Shown piece after piece: positions 33,812 to 45,048 of a stretch of 48,911 nt of DNA; the first letter of the stretch is position 1; each line of letters starts with the position of its first letter. Origin of the DNA: Albugo candida. Taxonomy: Eukaryota; Oomycota; Peronosporomycetes; Albuginales. The stretch is taken from positions 1 to 48,911 of the forward strand of contig JBDOQK010000091.1 in the NCBI GenBank assembly GCA_040437565.1, in the 5' to 3' direction. The position numbers and the translations under genes are program-made. The notes below the pieces were generated by a model. The model saw only the letters and a program-made list of their open reading frames with translations. It did not search any database and had not been told where the DNA came from.

Positions 33812-35502
33812 TCGTATTTATGTAAAAGTAAGCGTCATCGCTACCACCATTTGTAGCTTGATGGAACTGTGCATAGTATGCAGCACAGCTTTCAATGGAC
33901 AACAAAGTATCGTGGAATCAATAACTTTATGGCCAAATAATTGGTCGAGTGAGAAAATTTAGAAGTTTAGACACTTTAATATTCTCGTTAATATCGGGTA
34001 CGGGATGATCGTCCTATTTGGTCGTCGGTCACCTAGAAATTTGATCCAACTCAGATCATGGATGGGATGTCTATGTAAAAAGTCGAAATGTAGACTTTGT
34101 TGCCTGTTGCAGCGTGATGGAAAAGAATCCAAGGTACCCTACCAGGCGCTTCTAGATGTATTCTTGTGCTTACTTCAATCTCTTCTAGAAATTCTTCTTC
34201 ATCTTGTGATTATGGCACTTCATGCCGAAGTTACGATATTCAGAAAATGCGTCTTTACGCTCACCCAAGCTCTAACCTATAGAGGTGACGCACATGGGTA
34301 ATCTTTATGACCTTACAGGTTCTCAGGAGCACTATCAAGCGTCAAATATCCGACTGGACATTGGTAAATAGCGATGTGTGTGGTCAAAGTCACTGATACG
34401 CCATGTGGAAGAGTACTCCAGGTTTCACAATGATGTGAGAAATGAGGGCAAGTGCTCGATTGTAAACCTTCTCATTCAGGCTTTCACTTGCGTATTGTGA
34501 CTGGTTTTATGCAAACGGCAGCGTATAAAACCATTCAACACCTAAATCCCGTTCAACTCGTGATTTGGATTGCCACAATCTGTGACCTTAACGAACACTA
34601 TCGCAGTTCTTGTATTTGCGACCAGTGTAGACGAGCTCATTTTAGAAATTTTCTGTGGCGACGCGTCCATCAAAATGAAGTATCCGTTTTCACTGGTTGC
34701 TAATGCAATGTTGAGAAAAATTGAGCGTTCTGCCGAAACTGTCAACACATTTTCGAATACTGGGCTATCATCCTCTTCGAGAAGGGCCTCTCGAACTCAC
34801 CCATTGGCGTAATGGTTTTGGAATTCAAGCAACAAGTCAAATATGTCCTCTTGCGTCTCATTTCAGCAAAATGTAAGCTATGTTGTTGTCGTTGAATTGC
34901 GAAAGCCAAATCATATCATGACAATTCTTTACTGTCAGTCTCTTGAATACGTGTTTCAGTTCTCTTTTGCTGGGAACTAGCTCCAGCATCAATTTATTAA
35001 TATAGCCTGGACGACGACTCTATAAAGTGAAGCATACGTTTTCGGACGCACCGTCAAGAAATGACCCAAATGTTATCGGGTAAGCTGATAAAATAATCGG
35101 GGGTGTCGCATGTAGAAATCTTTAATGCTTTCGAATTTAAAAACTCGATATAGTGCTCATAAGAAACTCAGCGAAAACTTACAAGCTCGAGCGCCTCATT
35201 TCAATAGCCTTATCATATTGTATATACTACCTTTGTCATCAAAAATCAGACGAAACAATGTATTCCTTCGACACTGAGGTTGTTCTGGTTGAGGTAGAAC
35301 CTCCGCAGCATTGTCTCGAAACCCTGGTATGACGATCCGAAACATTTTTACACTATTAGAATTTTTGCGTTTCACGCAATCAGTAGAAGCTTGGACCTCT
35401 GTTGAGAACATTCAGCAGTGAAACGATTTGGACCACACGAATGGATTCGAGCCAGAATTGCTGAACAAGAACATTTAACATCCAAGGCTCTCACGCCTTT
35501 TA
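33812..35502. repeat. 1691-bp block repeated across the 33.7-kb gap (right copy)
   Basis: Second copy of 32021-33711. Immediately after it, AGCCTC-AAAA-GAGGCT forms a small hairpin, and the LTR-like repeat begins at 35536. Confidence 0.9.
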
Positions 35503-35535
35503 AAGCCTCAAAAGAGGCTCCTCGCGGGGATCACG

Positions 35536-35847
35536 TGTAGCGGAGCTACTATAGCTCTTTTCCAGAGGAAAGATATCTGCTCGACGAGCAATTTAGTTCT
35601 TTAGCGAACTCGACCCAACGAGTAACAAGCTTAAGAGCTTCTGGTCCTTGTTTAAGGGACCAAACGATTCAGGGAAGCGACAACACAAAGTGCACAAGAT
35701 CTGAGACGCCTTAACAAGGCACGTGTCTCTAATCGATCAGTTGAAGGTGTCTATATTACTAGAATTAGACTAACTGACTTCTCTAGTTGCCTAGGCTATC
35801 TTAAATAACATATATACATATAAAAACTTTTCGCGAAATACCTGTGA
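35536..35847 (+). repeat. LTR-like repeat, copy 2
   Basis: Starts TGTAGCGGAGCTAC and matches the minus strand of 1-313. The shared sequence runs to CGAAATACCTGTGA at 35847, where copy 1 is cut by the window edge, so the true end may lie further on. The first bases, GTAGC-GGA-GCTAC, form an inverted repeat that is also present in the other copies. No gene. Confidence 0.65.
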
Positions 35848-35970
35848 GAGATCATAATATGTCCCTCGTTGCTAGTACTGCAGTGCGATAGCGTCCACCG
35901 CTACAGTACGAGAGTGTATCTATCGTGTAACGGATAAATGTTGAAAGTTGTAGAAAGTTGTGAAAAATAT

Positions 35971-36074
35971 GGTCCAATACTACCGTGTGCTGTAAAAGGG
36001 TCCAAAAGTACCGTGAGTTGTAAAACGGTCCAACGTACCATGAGTTGTAAAATGATCCAAAGTACCGTGTTGTG
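35971..36074 (+). repeat. Tandem repeat, 4 units of 27-28 bp
   Basis: Units start at 35971, 35999, 36027 and 36054. Each has the pattern GGTCCAA..TACCGTG.GTTGTAAAA with a few changes; the last begins GATCC and is shorter. The units differ from each other, so it is an old minisatellite. It lies just after an LTR-like repeat. Confidence 0.8.
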
Positions 36075-36230
36075 CGCAATGATGTGCGCCACACTACGGT
36101 GAGAATAGCCAGCCAACTAGGACTAGGATCCGAGTTGCACTTGCCGTTCCACTCGCCTGTACCGGACCCGCAGCAATGATCTTCGACTGTTGAAAAATCC
36201 ACCAAATGATCCTTGCGTTGCGAGTTGATC

Positions 36231-36330
36231 NNNNNNNNNNNNNNNNNNNNNNNNNNNNNNNNNNNNNNNNNNNNNNNNNNNNNNNNNNNNNNNNNNNNNN
36301 NNNNNNNNNNNNNNNNNNNNNNNNNNNNNN
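36231..36330. other. Assembly gap (100 N)
   Basis: One hundred N. The flanks do not repeat each other. Confidence 0.95.
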
Positions 36331-36452
36331 AGCTGCAGTCATCTTCTCAGGCGCAACCCTTCGAGCCTCAGAGAGGGGAGTGGGCTGTTCCATCCTTACA
36401 GAGGATCAGTCTTTACAAACTCAAGTGTAGATTGACTACTAGTGCTACCAAG

Positions 36453-36720
36453 TGTAGTAGAGCTACTGTAGCTCCTTGCCATAGGAAGGCTATCTGCTCA
36501 ACGAGCAACTTAGTTCTTTAAAGAGAACTAAACTCAACGAGTCAACAAGCTTTGAAGCTTAAGGTCCTTGTTCAAGGGACCTAACGATTCCGGGAATCGA
36601 TCTGAGACGCCTGAAGCAGGCACGTGCCTCTAACTCTAAAGGGGAACTGTCCTTTATCTAGAAGAGTATTTTACGCTAAACGTACCTAAGCTAGGTACTA
36701 ATGTTCGGTGGCTGACACGC
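36453..36720 (+). repeat. LTR-like repeat, copy 3 (diverged)
   Basis: Starts TGTAGTAGAGCTACTGTAG and follows copy 2 through CTCAACGAG, CAACAAGCTT, GTCCTTGTTCAAGGGACC and CTGAGACGCCT...GGCACGTG. The 3' part is different. It is the same family as the copies at 1-313 and 35536 but an older or different subfamily. The right end is approximate. Confidence 0.6.
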
Positions 36721-37742
36721 GTCAGCTCCCAAAGCGAATAACCCAAAGCGTCCCAAATATGTACCACACAGCGTAACGGTAACTAACCGACGTGTAACCC
36801 TGTTACATCACGTTATCCAGTCATTTCAAACAATTAAAACACGCCTAGATCCCAACCAACAAGCTTGCAATTACAACGTCGTACTCCTGTGCGAGACTAC
36901 TTAGCTCATAGCTTCAAGTGTGACGCCACATGATTACATGCACTCCCAATTGAAACTTCATTGACGATCGAACGGATCAAATAATCCGATATCCTCTTCC
37001 TATCAAACCTTAAGAAGCACTCTTTCTGATAGTTTCATATAAACCGAGAGCTGCGCCGTATTTACAAGACGTTTATACGTTTGAGCATCAATGAATTTGT
37101 AATTGTTTCATCTAGCATCGCAGTAATTTATGAACTTGGATACGTCATTTAGATAGCATACCGACGTTTCAACAGACTCAGAAAAAGTTCCAATTGATTT
37201 AGATGTTTGTCTTAGACGTTCTTTTGTACTTAATTACTAATAGTGCGCGTTTCAACCGTTCATGAACTATTCCGATTCTCATGGAGACTTTTTTATATGA
37301 TGGATCGTAATGGATGCACGAAATATGATCGGAGGCGTACAGAACTCAAACGTCAATGATAATGACAGGCACACGACTTGAGCTGCTTCAAAGAAATATC
37401 ACAAGATTTTCGCACTTAAGTACCAGCGCTGATTAAAATATAACAATTATTCGAAACGCTTCTTCAGCCTGGAAATGGCATGAGAGAGAATCTCAATAAA
37501 ACTAAATCTGAAGATGTTTTATGCAAATAGTAAGGCCAAAGCAAGCTCAAATTAGTACGTGAGCGGCGAGAGGCGTTCATGAAGTGCGATAAGTTCCGAC
37601 ACGAGTGTATAACTCGTGCAAATGACTTGTCAATAATCCTGAAGCGCCTAAGGACTTTCCTCTACAAATCCTTTGGCTATTCTAGCCCTGAAACCAGCGA
37701 TGTTGTACCATTCTGTGAGACATATATGTACGTACATATATA
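36721..37742. other. No recognisable gene
   Basis: AT-rich spacer. A small hairpin, GCTGAC-ACGC-GTCAGC, lies near 36711-36726. No coding signal seen. Confidence 0.5.
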
Positions 37743-39039
37743 GGGAATTGCTAAACTCACCCTAGCTTTTTACTGGAATCATCCCATGCATTTTTTAACC
37801 AATCATATTTCATCATTTTAGTCNNNNNNNNNNNNNNNNNNNNNNNNNNNNNNNNNNNNNNNNNNNNNNNNNNNNNNNNNNNNNNNNNNNNNNNNNNNNN
37901 NNNNNNNNNNNNNNNNNNNNNNNTAGCTTTTTACTGGAATCATCCCATGCATTTTTTAACCAATCATATTTCATCATTTTAGTCAATCGTTTTTGATTGA
38001 TTTGATTGAAGGTGAACTTGATGCAGGACGCAACCTGCAAGTTCTGGCATTATGCCCTGTTGCTTGACAAATACTGCATCTGGGAAGGCGACGGGTTTGT
38101 GGATTAGAGATCCGAGTTTGATTTTCTGCCTGGACATATTAAAAAGCTTAAGGATCTCTTTGTGTTGAATGATTGCGTGAACCTGATGGCCTGTCTCTTC
38201 CCCTTATTGTCGGAGGGTCTTGGATTGTTATGTTTCTGTTTGCATTGCTCGCGAATTGAATTGTAAATGTGATATTGCCGATGAGGTAGCTCAAAAGTTA
38301 GCAAGTCAAAACTTTACTGTCTTTCTTGATTATTATTGTAAATTGGCAATGATAGGGGGATGGGGTTTTCTCTCTTGATCCAACATTGTGAGTCAAGGTC
38401 TTCTTTTGCAAGTGGAGTGTTTTGTTGAATTAGCTGATTTAATTTATGTTCACATGATATGCCCAGGTCTGCTGAGGTAAACTGATGGAAGTGGTTATTG
38501 GTGATTCGCTGTTGTTTTGCAGGCTAATTGATACTGTTTTCGGGCTATATTCAATGCATGCTTTGCTATCTCTCGTCGAACTCCATGCCACGTTGGATTT
38601 TCTAAATGTTATTGTGTTCACGTAGATGGCCTGAATTGCATTGGTAAGCTGAATTTTGTTGAATTGATTTGCGCAAGAAAGCCTGATCCTATTGTAAACA
38701 GACAGCAAATCCCGTGAATTTTTACCGATGTATTTTTTCAAATGTTGGATGCATCCTTTTTATAAAGTGTTACCACTATTGGAAACCGCATACAAGGTCG
38801 CACACAAAGACTTCCTGTTCAAAAGGTATATTGGGAACTCCTTAACAACTATCTTATGTCTCTTTACAACCTTTCACTGCCTACGACTCTCCACGAGATG
38901 GTGATCTTCCACCAGTGGAGATCTTCAACTTACCGTCGCTGTATTCAGTTGATCCGGTTGACTACAGATATCAAATATGATTGGCTAAAAGTAGATGGGG
39001 TGAGTTGAGGAGAAAGCGAGGGTGAGTTTAAGAATTCCC
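37743..39039. mobile_element. Element E: non-autonomous TIR transposon
   Basis: The left end begins GGGAATTGCTAAACTCACCC and the right end, reversed, begins GGGAATTCTTAAACTCACCC. The inverted repeats match imperfectly for about 85 bp, including CTTTTAACCAATCATATTT on both sides. The flanks CATATATA (37735-37742) and TATATATA (39040-39047) fit an 8-bp target duplication with one mismatch, but are low complexity. The interior codes nothing that I recognise. The TIR length and GGG ends resemble those of the MULE-D family, so it is probably a MULE derivative. It contains a gap and a 61-bp repeated block. Confidence 0.65.
37824..37923. other. Assembly gap (100 N) inside element E
   Basis: One hundred N. 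The 61 bp before it (37763-37823) are repeated after it (37924-37984), so this is probably an unmerged overlap. Confidence 0.95.
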
Positions 39040-39799
39040 TATATATATGCTGCTCAATGAAGACGCCTACTTTGGCATTGTCGATTAATGTATAATCTCA
39101 ATCCCATGAGATCGAATTGAAATTATTTTATACAGGGAGGCCTTTGAAAACAAGCCATAGCAAGCACACTTCATCTCATTTACGGATTTCTGCGAGGAAA
39201 GGATCGATTTGGAAACAAGTAGGACACCAAGCGATAGATAGCTGCACAAATGTTGCATCCGTACATTGAAGGCGGTTTAAAAACGGAAAAATATGATAGA
39301 GAGTCACATCGTCCAATCCATCTCAGCATTATATTTTGCGATAATGGGAAAGATCACGTGCTCGCTTGCACCTGCCATCAAACTCTACAATCTGACCAAA
39401 GCAAGTTACGTCGTTTTTTATGCATCTGATTATCCATCTGGTTTTTATATTGAGTGAAAAAGGAGCAAGGCCATTGGCACAGTTTCATCGATTAAAAAGC
39501 TCTATGTAAGAATTATGAAAACTTCATTTAACTTCGAGCAGCTTTGTGTTTATCAACGGAGACGAATATTTTAAATCTCATGGTTTATGAGCTTGATTTA
39601 TGAAGCGAAGGATTCGGAATACCTATCGTAGTTTCATTTTACATCCCACGAGCCATTCGACTCGAGACGCTTTGATCCACAACAAGATAATTCAAAGAAG
39701 AGATGGCCCCATTGCTTATTCAAGGACATGTTACGTATTATAAAAACAGTGCTTCAAGACGCTGCACATGACGATCAAATAAGCTGGAGGAGTTCTGCA
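39040..39799. other. No recognisable gene
   Basis: AT-rich spacer between element E and the second copy of repeat R1. Nothing recognisable seen. Confidence 0.5.
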
Positions 39800-40990
39800 A
39801 CTAAAGGAAAATCTAAGTATCCAGCGAGAAGAGATATTGTCTCCATGTTGAGTAGTAGCGTCATTAAGCTAGTCCTATTGCGATACGATTGAGTCCTCAA
39901 GTTGTTCAGCTCTCAAAGCTTAGTGAACAGGAACGCTTGCACACAGGTTTTCCGAGCATAAGAAGTGATAAAATGTCCCCAATAGAACAAAGCGGAATAA
40001 CGACGACGCATTATATTGGTGGTGTAGAACCAAAATGTCGATTCACATTCTACGTGAAAGCAAGCATATGAAATGGAGAGGACCAGAGAGGAAGAAGAGC
40101 ATTTGAACCCTGGGTGATGTGAAAGTGCTGAAGTAAATACGGGGATACCCAATAGTTAACGTGAAGCACGCCCAGTGACTAAAAATTATGTGCGTAGATG
40201 TTGTACTATCCTCGCAAGGCATAAATTTGTCGTGAAGGAATAATCCCTATATCGAATTCAATGGATGATTCTAGCCACATTGAAAGATCTCAAGGAGGTT
40301 GTCAATTTTATCCGGGACAGCGTCCATAACTTTGTCGGTCTTCTTTGATGGCTCTGTAAGCTGCCGAGGGGTCTCAAGAGACCATAGACGCATAATGCAA
40401 CGATGCTGGGACTTCAGGAAATATTGGTTTCTCTTAATACAGTAAGCGGCCAGGAAATAATTCGCTGAATACTGCACATACGATGGAAGAAGCAGAAGCA
40501 ATTCTATCCATTCATTACTTCAAAAAGCAAAGCGCATGAGTGAGAGGAAAAACGTTTTTAGAAGCCACTCCTCTCGGCATTTCACCCACCACGTTTTTTT
40601 AAAAGGACCAAACATGAGCACATTTTGAAGCGTTTCACGGTCGATCGTTGTATTAGGCGGTACCGGACAGCTATGGACGTATTGTTCAAGTAACTTTTCA
40701 TCATACTGTTATAACGATGGTGAAGATTGGTATGTGCGATTGAATTTCCTACTTGATGGTGATTCTACTGAGCGCCGCAGACATATTTCGCCTTTTTTCC
40801 AGATTATTCCTTTTGTGGTCGTTGTGATACTTCTGTACGAGTGTTTGCGCCAGAGAGCTCGAGAGAACTTTCTAATTAAATTTAAATCCCTTCTTGCCGA
40901 TTTCCTCTTTCTGTACCTTTCTATCTTATTTTCCATAGCGGAAGCACTGCAATTAGTTCGCCAATTTTTGCTTATATCTGAATCTTGAAT
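39800..40990 (-). repeat. Dispersed inverted repeat R1, copy b
   Basis: Minus-strand counterpart of 30250-31350, with the same landmarks in the same order. One minus frame at 40271-40501 stays open for about 76 codons and reads KVMDAVPDKIDNLLEIF near its end. The other copy has the matching MDAVSDRIDNL, so some protein-level similarity survives. Function unknown. Confidence 0.6.
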
Positions 40991-41016
40991 TTCTCAGCTT
41001 CAGATACATATTAATA

Positions 41017-41112
41017 GGGAACCGTTATTTAGCCACCAGCTTTTTTGTACTCAGCCACCAGCCTCTATGATTTAACGGCAATTGTGGCCTCTGATTGGTT
41101 TAAATAAATATA
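41017..41112. repeat. MULE-D-family terminal repeat, single end
   Basis: Begins GGGAACCGTTATTTAGCC and ends CTCTGATTGGTTTAAATA. It lines up over about 90 bp with both ends of the element at 24919-26265. No partner end is found on the far side of MULE-B, whose left end abuts it, so this is an orphan end or a host for that insertion. Confidence 0.65.
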
Positions 41113-41339
41113 GGAAATTGCTGCGGACATATCCCTATTACAAATATACCCCTATTTTGGTAACTTCAATCAAGAAAATTGAGGAGTCTATCTCCTGGCA
41201 CATACCCGATCTCTCAACCTCTCTGGCCACCACTCTGTCCACCGCTCCTGGTGCCATGTTCTCAGCTGCTAGCACCTCAAATCCCCAATTAACTACCCAG
41301 GATACTCTCCAGCCTACTCCATCCACCTAATCCACCACT

Positions 41340-43360
41340 CTCGCTCTTGCTTCTCTTCACGCATCCAGTTCTGATATTTTTCCTGCAAATACTACACCTC
41401 TAGATTTGGTGAAAAACACATCCATTAATTCTCGAATCAGTATTGATGAGGCAGTAAAACGACGTGCACTATCCAATGGGTTCGTTATAAGCATAGCCCG
41501 TTCAAAAGACACTACGGTTAATTACGGATGCGGCTTGGGTTGTGTTTGCAGAAATAATAGGAGATTAAAAAAAGGTACCCACCGGCGGGTATCTTCCAGC
41601 CGTTAATCTGGTTGCCTCTTTCGCTGTGTAGGTGGGATGAGACTAAGAGTTTGGTTGTTTGATGACGTTCGCTCGGTGCGCAACCATGAGATTGCTATTG
41701 ACCTCAGTAGCCATCTAGGTGCCAAAGAATTTTCATCGCTGCACCTGCAACAAGTAGCTGTATATCAATGGGCAACTGCCCACCAAGAGATATTGCAAGT
41801 ATTTCGAGGCAGATGAGATGCCGACTGAAGGGCCTCGAGTTGCGGTCATAACAAAAGACATCAGCAACCAAAAAGCTTCTATGCGAAAGCAATACCTTGC
41901 AGTCCGCACATCTTTGAAGACCTTAAAGGATGAGCTTGGTTCTGGGATAAATGGCACCACATTTCTAAATCTGACCAAGCAGGTCACATAAGCCATCTCG
42001 ATGTCAGTCACGTTGCATCAAAATATCTGGTTGATAAATACCATCCTGTGTTTGTGATTGACTGCACGTACAAACTGGTATGGTCTGCCACTTCTTCATA
42101 TTGTCGGGATGACCTCACTGAACCATTCCTATTCCGCTTCCATGGAATTTTTCCCTGATGAGAAGGTTGGTGACTACATATGGGCACTTGATCAAAACAA
42201 GAATATTACGTTGCCATCAGAAAAACTGCCTGCTTGCCTAGTAAATGACAGAGAAGTAGCATTGATCAATTGCATGGAAATTGTTTTTTCTGGGATTTCT
42301 CATTCTCTTTGTTTTGGCATAAGAATAAGACTATCTTGGCAAACTGCAAAAGAGAATTTCTATCCGCATATGCTTGGAACAAATGCATTGCCTATTGAAA
42401 TACTATTGTTCACTGTTCTATAGTCAGCAAGTACAAAGATCTATGGGATAATTTCAAAACCAATCTGAGGAATCCATGCAAATTGCATTGCGTATCTGTG
42501 CAACACTTGGATACCTTGAAAAGAACATTTTATGGAGGCATGGAATCGAAATCATCTTCATCTCGGACAGACCACCTCCTCTCGAGATTAGGGTGCACAT
42601 TCATTCCTAAAATTTCCACACGTCGACAGGTAACCTTCAACAGGTGGTAGGCAAACTTAACATTGCTATTGAACACCATCTTGATGCAATCCGAGCTGGT
42701 GAGGCAGCAGAACGACTAAAAAGATCCACAAATACCAGGATACCATTCTTCAGTTTCTTGGGTGTATGGTGTACAGCTTCGCCATCGAAAAGGTATGATT
42801 ATTTTTCTTGCAATAGGTCCTAAATGATAAAGTCTCACATCTGTGCCATTCATCCATTTTTTAAGATTTTCACCCAGTTGGAGGCTGTAAAAGCATTACA
42901 GAAAGCTGGGAAATCACTCTCCTAACTTTGCCTTTGCGCGGAATCTTTCACATTTGGCTTGTCTTGCCCACATACTCTGCAAGCAAAACTACAGGCCAAC
43001 GATTCGCTGACCATAGATGACTTGCATTCATTTTGGATCTGGTTGAAAGGAAGTCTGCAGAATTCTGTACAAAAAGATATCAATAATTGGGAGGACACAC
43101 ACTCCGAGCTCCATGAGGTGTAAAATAGTGCTCCTCCCCATGAAGAAGCTCGTTTGCACTCAGCGATTGAAGATATTTTGGCTGAGCAGGACATTCTTCC
43201 ACCACATCTCGTCAAAACGCGTGGGCGATCTGCACAAAAGCAGTTTGGAAAATGAAACAAGGTGATCCATCAGCATTTGAAAACCATACATCTGGAAAAG
43301 GAAAAACAAATGCCTAGCTTGTGGCAAGCGGGGGCATAAGAGAAGAACGTGTGAAAATTG
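41340..43360 (+). pseudogene. MULE-B transposase pseudogene
   Basis: Domains in order: a FAR1-like N-terminal finger (DEAVKRRALSNGFVISIA, YGCG.GCV, later NHEIAIDLSSHLG) at about 41440-41760; the linker DISNQKASMRKQYLAVRT at about 41855-41910; the DDE core with VFVIDCTYK (first Asp near 42060), YGLPLLHIVGMTS, GDYIWALDQNKNI and CLVNDREVAL (second Asp at 42247-42249); a GNLQQVVGKLNIAIEHQLDA block near 42630-42700; a SWIM-like GLSCPHIL near 42955; a DDLHSFWIWLK block near 43018; and a C-terminal zinc knuckle CLACGKRGHKRRTC (43311-43352) with all four ligands. The frame changes several times, and stops occur between blocks, for example TAG at 42421. The only non-stop possibility is introns, which would not explain all breaks. 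It is a fairly complete but dead transposase. Confidence 0.75.
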
Positions 43361-44074
43361 CGACAGGTATAAAGGGCATCAGTGTGGAATGGTATTGTTT
43401 GATTCATCTACATACTTTCGCTGTCGTTATTCCAGGATACAACAAGCAATTCAGCTAATGACAAATCGTTGAGGAGAAGTACAGGGACTTGGCTCCAGAG
43501 GTGAGTCATTTCAATTAAAGAAGTTTAGTTGACAAAGCCGGTAACTTAATCAAGGATAATAATATCATATTATGATAATAACTTTCTGGTTTTTTCTTCA
43601 TAACAGTAGGGAAGGTGATGTTGACGAAAATTGAGACCTGCGCGAAGCTATACACCCATTGCTTGACGAGAACATGTGGCTAAATATTCAAACAATAGTG
43701 TCATTTTTGCGTACCTACACGCCTACACTAATTGCAAAAAGCATGTGGATGGTAACTTCTTTATCATTTATAGATCCTACTACGTTTGTGAAGCTGCGCA
43801 AGGGAGGGATATTGGTGTAGGTGCACCACCAGCTCATGTGGTTATGCCAATATGCCGCGTAAACTACAGACTCTACAGAAAACTTAGTTACAATCAGCAG
43901 AGAGCGTTGATTATAAATTGCAATTATGGCTGGATTTTTTTCTTTTCTGAAATGCCTGCCTACTAGGATGCTTTTACTTTGCATACGATAAGTGCAGCTT
44001 TTCTTATGGTGTTACTGCCACCATCTAGAAGTGGACTTGAGAGCAACGGACATGGCGGGTCGAATGTAGGGGGC

Positions 44075-44197
44075 ATGTTTGTAAGTTTTAATTTTAGGGA
44101 TAGATAGACTCCTTAATTTAATTAACTGACGGTCCGAAAGTACTGTGTATGTTTGAAAGTTTTATTTTTAGGGATAGATAGACTCCTTAATTTAATT
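44075..44197 (+). repeat. Two 49-bp direct repeats, 74 bp apart
   Basis: ATGTTTG..AGTTTTA followed by TTTTAGGGATAGATAGACTC and CCTTAATTTAATT occurs at 44075-44123 and again at 44149-44197. The second copy runs directly into the right TIR of MULE-B. Probably a local slippage duplication at the transposon end. Confidence 0.8.
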
Positions 44198-44213
44198 GTC
44201 CGCAGCAATTTCC

Positions 44214-44948
44214 TTTTGCAAAGTACATAAATAATCTTACGTTTCTAACTTATTACATGCATACACACCCTAAATTATTGCTCCAACAACTTCAATCGAG
44301 AATTTATTTACACAGTGTGTTTCAACTATGATCGGCTAATGCCAAGGACATTTTCCATTCTCCACGTTCTACTCTTACTTTATATAGTAGCAAATGCAAT
44401 AGAGATAGCACCTTTTTCATGTAAATTGTAATCATCGGCAAGCTGTTCAGATGCAATATTACCTCAGGTGGATGCAACTAGGAAGTACCGCGCCACCTGT
44501 GAGGAACGCAACTTTGGCTGACTCAGATCCAGGTCAAGCTCTAGTAACTAGATAATTTTCCTAACACATTTTACTTTCGGCGTTGCTGCATAATAATTGC
44601 TGTGTGTTTATGACGCAGAATAGCTCGACAACACAAAACTGGCAATGAATCGTCTATTAATGATCAGTGTTTAGCTCACTTGAAGGTATCTACATTGATA
44701 GAATTAGCGTTAGACGTAAATGACTTCTATTACTTCGAAATATAGACTTAATTATTTGTTTAAAAAAGTTGTGGGAGTAATATTCGAATTAGGCATGACG
44801 TAATCTAAATTAAAAAGAAATGTAATTAAAAAAAAATTGTCCCTTGTCGGATATCGATACCCATTATTTATTGTTACAAAGAAATTGCGGAAGTAATAAT
44901 TTGAGGCCCCTCTTCGATTTGTACGCCCCCCCCCCCCGTCTCCCGGAT
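44214..44948. other. Non-coding, with a faint LTR relic
   Basis: No gene. At about 44680-44760 the order TTGAAGGT.TCTA.ATT...AGAATTAG...GACTTCT echoes the 3' half of the LTR-like family (35745-35810), which suggests a decayed copy. At 44790-44835, GGCATGACGTAATCTAAATT is followed by AAAATGTAA-like sequence and an A-run. This recurs with changes at 45750-45800. A 12-C run lies at 44926-44937 beside the gap. Confidence 0.35.
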
Positions 44949-45048
44949 NNNNNNNNNNNNNNNNNNNNNNNNNNNNNNNNNNNNNNNNNNNNNNNNNNNN
45001 NNNNNNNNNNNNNNNNNNNNNNNNNNNNNNNNNNNNNNNNNNNNNNNN
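44949..45048. other. Assembly gap (100 N) at a C homopolymer
   Basis: One hundred N. Eleven C plus GTCTCCCGGAT (44927-44948) is repeated at 45049-45070. The assembly evidently failed to join at the C-run. Confidence 0.95.

Larger units (their letters stand above)
35848..36452. other. Region between two LTR-like repeats
   Basis: About 600 bp, including a gap, between LTR-like copies 2 and 3, which face the same way. This could be the remains of an element's interior or two unrelated insertions. No gag or pol motif is readable. It contains a four-unit tandem repeat, listed separately. Confidence 0.4.
41113..44213 (+). mobile_element. MULE-B: Mutator-like transposon with 17-bp TIRs
   Basis: The ends GGAAATTGCTGCGGACA (41113-41129) and its exact reverse complement (44197-44213) bound a 3.1-kb element. 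A TATCCCTA stretch follows both ends, after a short extra piece on the right. The interior holds a recognisable but broken MULE transposase on the same strand. No clear target duplication is seen. The right arm carries a partial tandem duplication. Confidence 0.7.

Noticed and set aside
32021-35502. The repeated 1.69-kb block as a pair of long direct LTRs
   Set aside because: It ends exactly at the gap edges, lacks LTR-type ends and has no interior. Assembly overlap explains it better.
40734-40988. Hydrophobic + frame (possible membrane protein)
   Set aside because: It lies on the strand opposite the partly conserved frame of dispersed repeat R1 and has no support beyond hydrophobicity.
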